A stretch of DNA of 6,893 nucleotides from Oscillospiraceae bacterium (GTDB lineage: Bacteria > Bacillota_A > Clostridia > Oscillospirales > Oscillospiraceae), in assembly GCA_017415945.1 (NCBI GenBank), contig JAFQDR010000125.1:1-6893 (forward strand), given 5' to 3'. The number at the start of each line of letters is the position of its first letter. Position 1 is the first letter of the stretch. Both the position numbers and the translations under genes were made by a program. The notes under the pieces are model-generated. The model saw only the letters and a program-made list of their open reading frames with translations, was not told the origin of the DNA and searched no databases. Shown piece after piece: positions 5,978-6,893 of this stretch.

Positions 5978-6615
5978 CAGATCTTGGAATAGCCATAGCT
6001 GTTAACAATGGCATCTACCTTCTTGCCGTCAGCACAGAGGGGACATTCCATGGGGATAACGCTCTTGTACTCGGGAACATCCTTCATGGTGAAGGCGGCA
6101 TTGACCTTGACATCGTTGTAGCTGTCGATTGCGCTGAAGATGGCAGATACACCTGCAAGATTGCCGCTGTAGTACTGGAGGCAGTCCATGCATCTGCTGA
6201 TGGTCTTGCCGGTGGAAACGGATGCCATCAGGAGCAGAACTTCCTTATTGTAGATCTTCTTCTGCACATTGTCACGGAAGATCATCTGATTGTTCATGTT
6301 GGTCTCGGGGGTGAGCACAGTGATATTGCGGCCGCTGTTCATACCGCTGCCATGCTCGCAGAGATCTCTTGCAAGGAATGCACCGATCATCTCCGTGCCT
6401 TCCTGACAGATGATCACATCGATGGGTGTGCTGTGGGCATAGGCCTTGGCAAGCTCTCTTGCTGTCTCACGCGCTGCACGGTACTCGGTCTTGATGGTTG
6501 TCATGTCAACATAGAAGTTAACATGGGAATGGTTGGTTGCAAAATGGCCGGGAATCAGGCCGAGCTTCACGCTCTTATTGGACTTGACGGTCACTTCGAT
6601 CTTTCTTTCTTCCAT
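5977..6615 (-). CDS. Phosphoribosyltransferase-like protein (OPRT-like) with altered PRPP motif
   Basis: A 212-residue cytoplasmic protein resembling type I phosphoribosyltransferases, nearest in layout to orotate phosphoribosyltransferase. Residues 66-88 look like the OPRT substrate strand and helix (IDVIICQEGTEMIGAFLA). VLLLMASVSTGKTI (126-139) lines up with the PRPP-binding motif, but the two acidic residues that hold the ribose hydroxyls are Met130 and Ala131. A C-terminal ECPLCADG (190-197) matches the CPLC tail of some OPRT proteins. Loss of the acidic pair suggests an atypical or non-catalytic, perhaps regulatory, member; this is inference. I chose the ATG at 6615 because the longer frame to 6864 runs through repeat DNA and the promoter, and the ATG at 6687 would lie at or before the transcription start. 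The gene overlaps the rhomboid by one base. Confidence 0.8.
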   Translation of the reverse strand: MEERKIEVTVKSNKSVKLGLIPGHFATNHSHVNFYVDMTTIKTEYRAARETARELAKAYAHSTPIDVIICQEGTEMIGAFLARDLCEHGSGMNSGRNITVLTPETNMNNQMIFRDNVQKKIYNKEVLLLMASVSTGKTISRCMDCLQYYSGNLAGVSAIFSAIDSYNDVKVNAAFTMKDVPEYKSVIPMECPLCADGKKVDAIVNSYGYSKI

Positions 6616-6651
6616 ATTTGTCACCTGTGGGATACACAGGTTTCCTCCTTT
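6616..6651 (-). promoter_or_regulatory. Translation initiation region with hairpin between Shine-Dalgarno and ATG
   Basis: AAAGGAGG (6651-6644) lies 28 bases before the ATG, too far for normal initiation. Between them CCTGTG (6640-6635) and CACAGG (6629-6624) form a perfect 6-bp stem with loop TATCC. Folding this hairpin shortens the spacing to about 11 bases. An in-frame GTG (6624-6622) is an alternative start but is also badly spaced. Confidence 0.65.
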
Positions 6652-6666
6652 CGGTTTGTCAGGATG

Positions 6667-6682
6667 CGGTATGGGATTACCG
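6667..6682 (-). promoter_or_regulatory. Small hairpin at the predicted mRNA 5' end
   Basis: CGGTA (6682-6678) and TACCG (6671-6667) form a 5-bp stem with a 6-base loop, beginning about three bases after the predicted transcription start. Such a 5'-terminal stem can slow mRNA decay. Confidence 0.45.
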
Positions 6683-6691
6683 TTCATTTTT

Positions 6692-6720
6692 ATTATAACA
6701 GAAAAAGCAGGAAATGTCAA
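6692..6720 (-). promoter_or_regulatory. Perfect sigma-A promoter with extended -10
   Basis: On the minus strand TTGACA (6720-6715), a 17-base spacer, then TATAAT (6697-6692), preceded by TGT, an extended -10 (TGnTATAAT). Every consensus position matches. Predicted start near 6685, giving a leader of about 70 bases before the ATG at 6615. This points to strong constitutive transcription of the PRTase-rhomboid operon. Confidence 0.92.
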
Positions 6721-6739
6721 TGGTGAATTGCGGGGGGCG

Positions 6740-6782
6740 ATCCTTCGCTCAGGGGGGACTTGCGTCCCCCGTCGCTCAGGAT
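6740..6782. repeat. Nested GC-rich hairpin with direct repeat
   Basis: The inner stem GGGGGAC (6753-6759) with GTCCCCC (6764-6770) is flanked by a direct repeat TCGCTCAGG (6745-6753 and 6772-6780). The outer arms ATCCT (6740-6744) and AGGAT (6778-6782) can also pair. It belongs to the same class of GC-rich intergenic modules, just upstream of the -35 element. Confidence 0.65.
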
Positions 6783-6785
6783 TTG

Positions 6786-6855
6786 GTACCCCCACCCCCA
6801 ACCCCCTCCCCCTTCCAGGGGGAGGGGGCTTTGGGGCGGGGGCTGCGCCCCCGCC
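6786..6855 (-). repeat. GC-rich intergenic repeat, copy C (inverted)
   Basis: Read on the minus strand this follows copy B (5232-5293) from GGCGGGGGCGCAGCCCC through AAAGCCCCCTCCCC to GGGGGTTGGGGGTGGGG, with a few substitutions and a longer hairpin loop (TGGA against TGT). It forms two strong hairpins: 6835-6855 (9-bp stem, TGC loop) and 6802-6828 (11-bp stem). B and C bracket the PRTase-rhomboid operon in inverted orientation. Beyond it, AAGGGGGC (6863-6870) and GCCCCCTT (6883-6890) form one more hairpin reaching the window edge. Confidence 0.8.
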
Positions 6856-6893
6856 GCCCGCCAAGGGGGCATCGCTTCGCTTGCCCCCTTTGA

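Noticed and set aside
5135..5992. Long plus-strand open frame antisense to the rhomboid gene.
   Set aside because: It begins in GC-rich repeats, its product is His/Arg/Gln-rich with no recognisable motif, and the opposite strand encodes a clear rhomboid with catalytic residues.
5902..6726. Plus-strand open frame opposite the PRTase-like gene.
   Set aside because: It is the complement of a real coding frame, has no ribosome-binding site, and crosses the opposing promoter.
6616..6864. N-terminal extension of the PRTase-like gene up to 6864.
   Set aside because: The extension translates repeat DNA (Gly/Pro/Arg-rich), crosses the perfect sigma-A promoter, and would start upstream of the predicted transcription start.

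Overview
The window looks like ordinary chromosomal DNA from a low-to-mid GC Gram-positive anaerobe, most plausibly a Clostridia/Oscillospiraceae (Ruminococcus-like) bacterium. This is inferred from strong AGGAGG ribosome-binding sites, a consensus sigma-A promoter, a Gram-positive style ECF sigma/ZAS anti-sigma pair and an 11-segment bacterial NSS transporter. Species assignment is not possible from sequence alone. There are seven confident genes. Unusually, the gaps between them are more GC-rich than the genes and are built from recurring hairpin modules.

Left part (+ strand, 1-3004): a GC-rich repeat fragment at the edge, then ribH (lumazine synthase) with a Cof-type HAD phosphatase one base downstream. 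A HAD enzyme of this class is the known 'missing' phosphatase that makes the ribH substrate in other bacteria, so this pair may form one functional step. A terminator-like hairpin follows and ends directly at the ribosome-binding site of a sodium:amino-acid-type symporter (NSS/SNF family). That gene is closed by a compound hairpin and a strong terminator.

Middle (2841-3344): a 504-base convergent gap with a compound hairpin, a terminator, two long perfect hairpins, a tandem array of six 33-34 base units plus a partial seventh, and the terminator of the opposing operon. I see no gene there.

Right part (- strand, 6893-3304): two operons. The first is a phosphoribosyltransferase-like gene (OPRT-like fold, with both acidic residues of the PRPP motif replaced) overlapping a rhomboid intramembrane protease gene by one base. 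It is driven by a perfect extended-10 sigma-A promoter, and a hairpin sits between its Shine-Dalgarno and start codon. The second is an ECF sigma factor overlapping its membrane-bound zinc anti-sigma factor. Its upstream sequence matches ECF -35/-10 elements, suggesting autoregulation. The two operons are separated and flanked by copies of a GC-rich repeat in direct (5095, 5230) and inverted (6786-6855) orientation.

No phage, CRISPR, transposase or RNA gene of a known class was seen. The most interesting points are the folded translation start, the degenerate PRTase paired with a rhomboid, the ribH-HAD pair, and the modular intergenic repeats, including two hairpins of matching architecture but different sequence.
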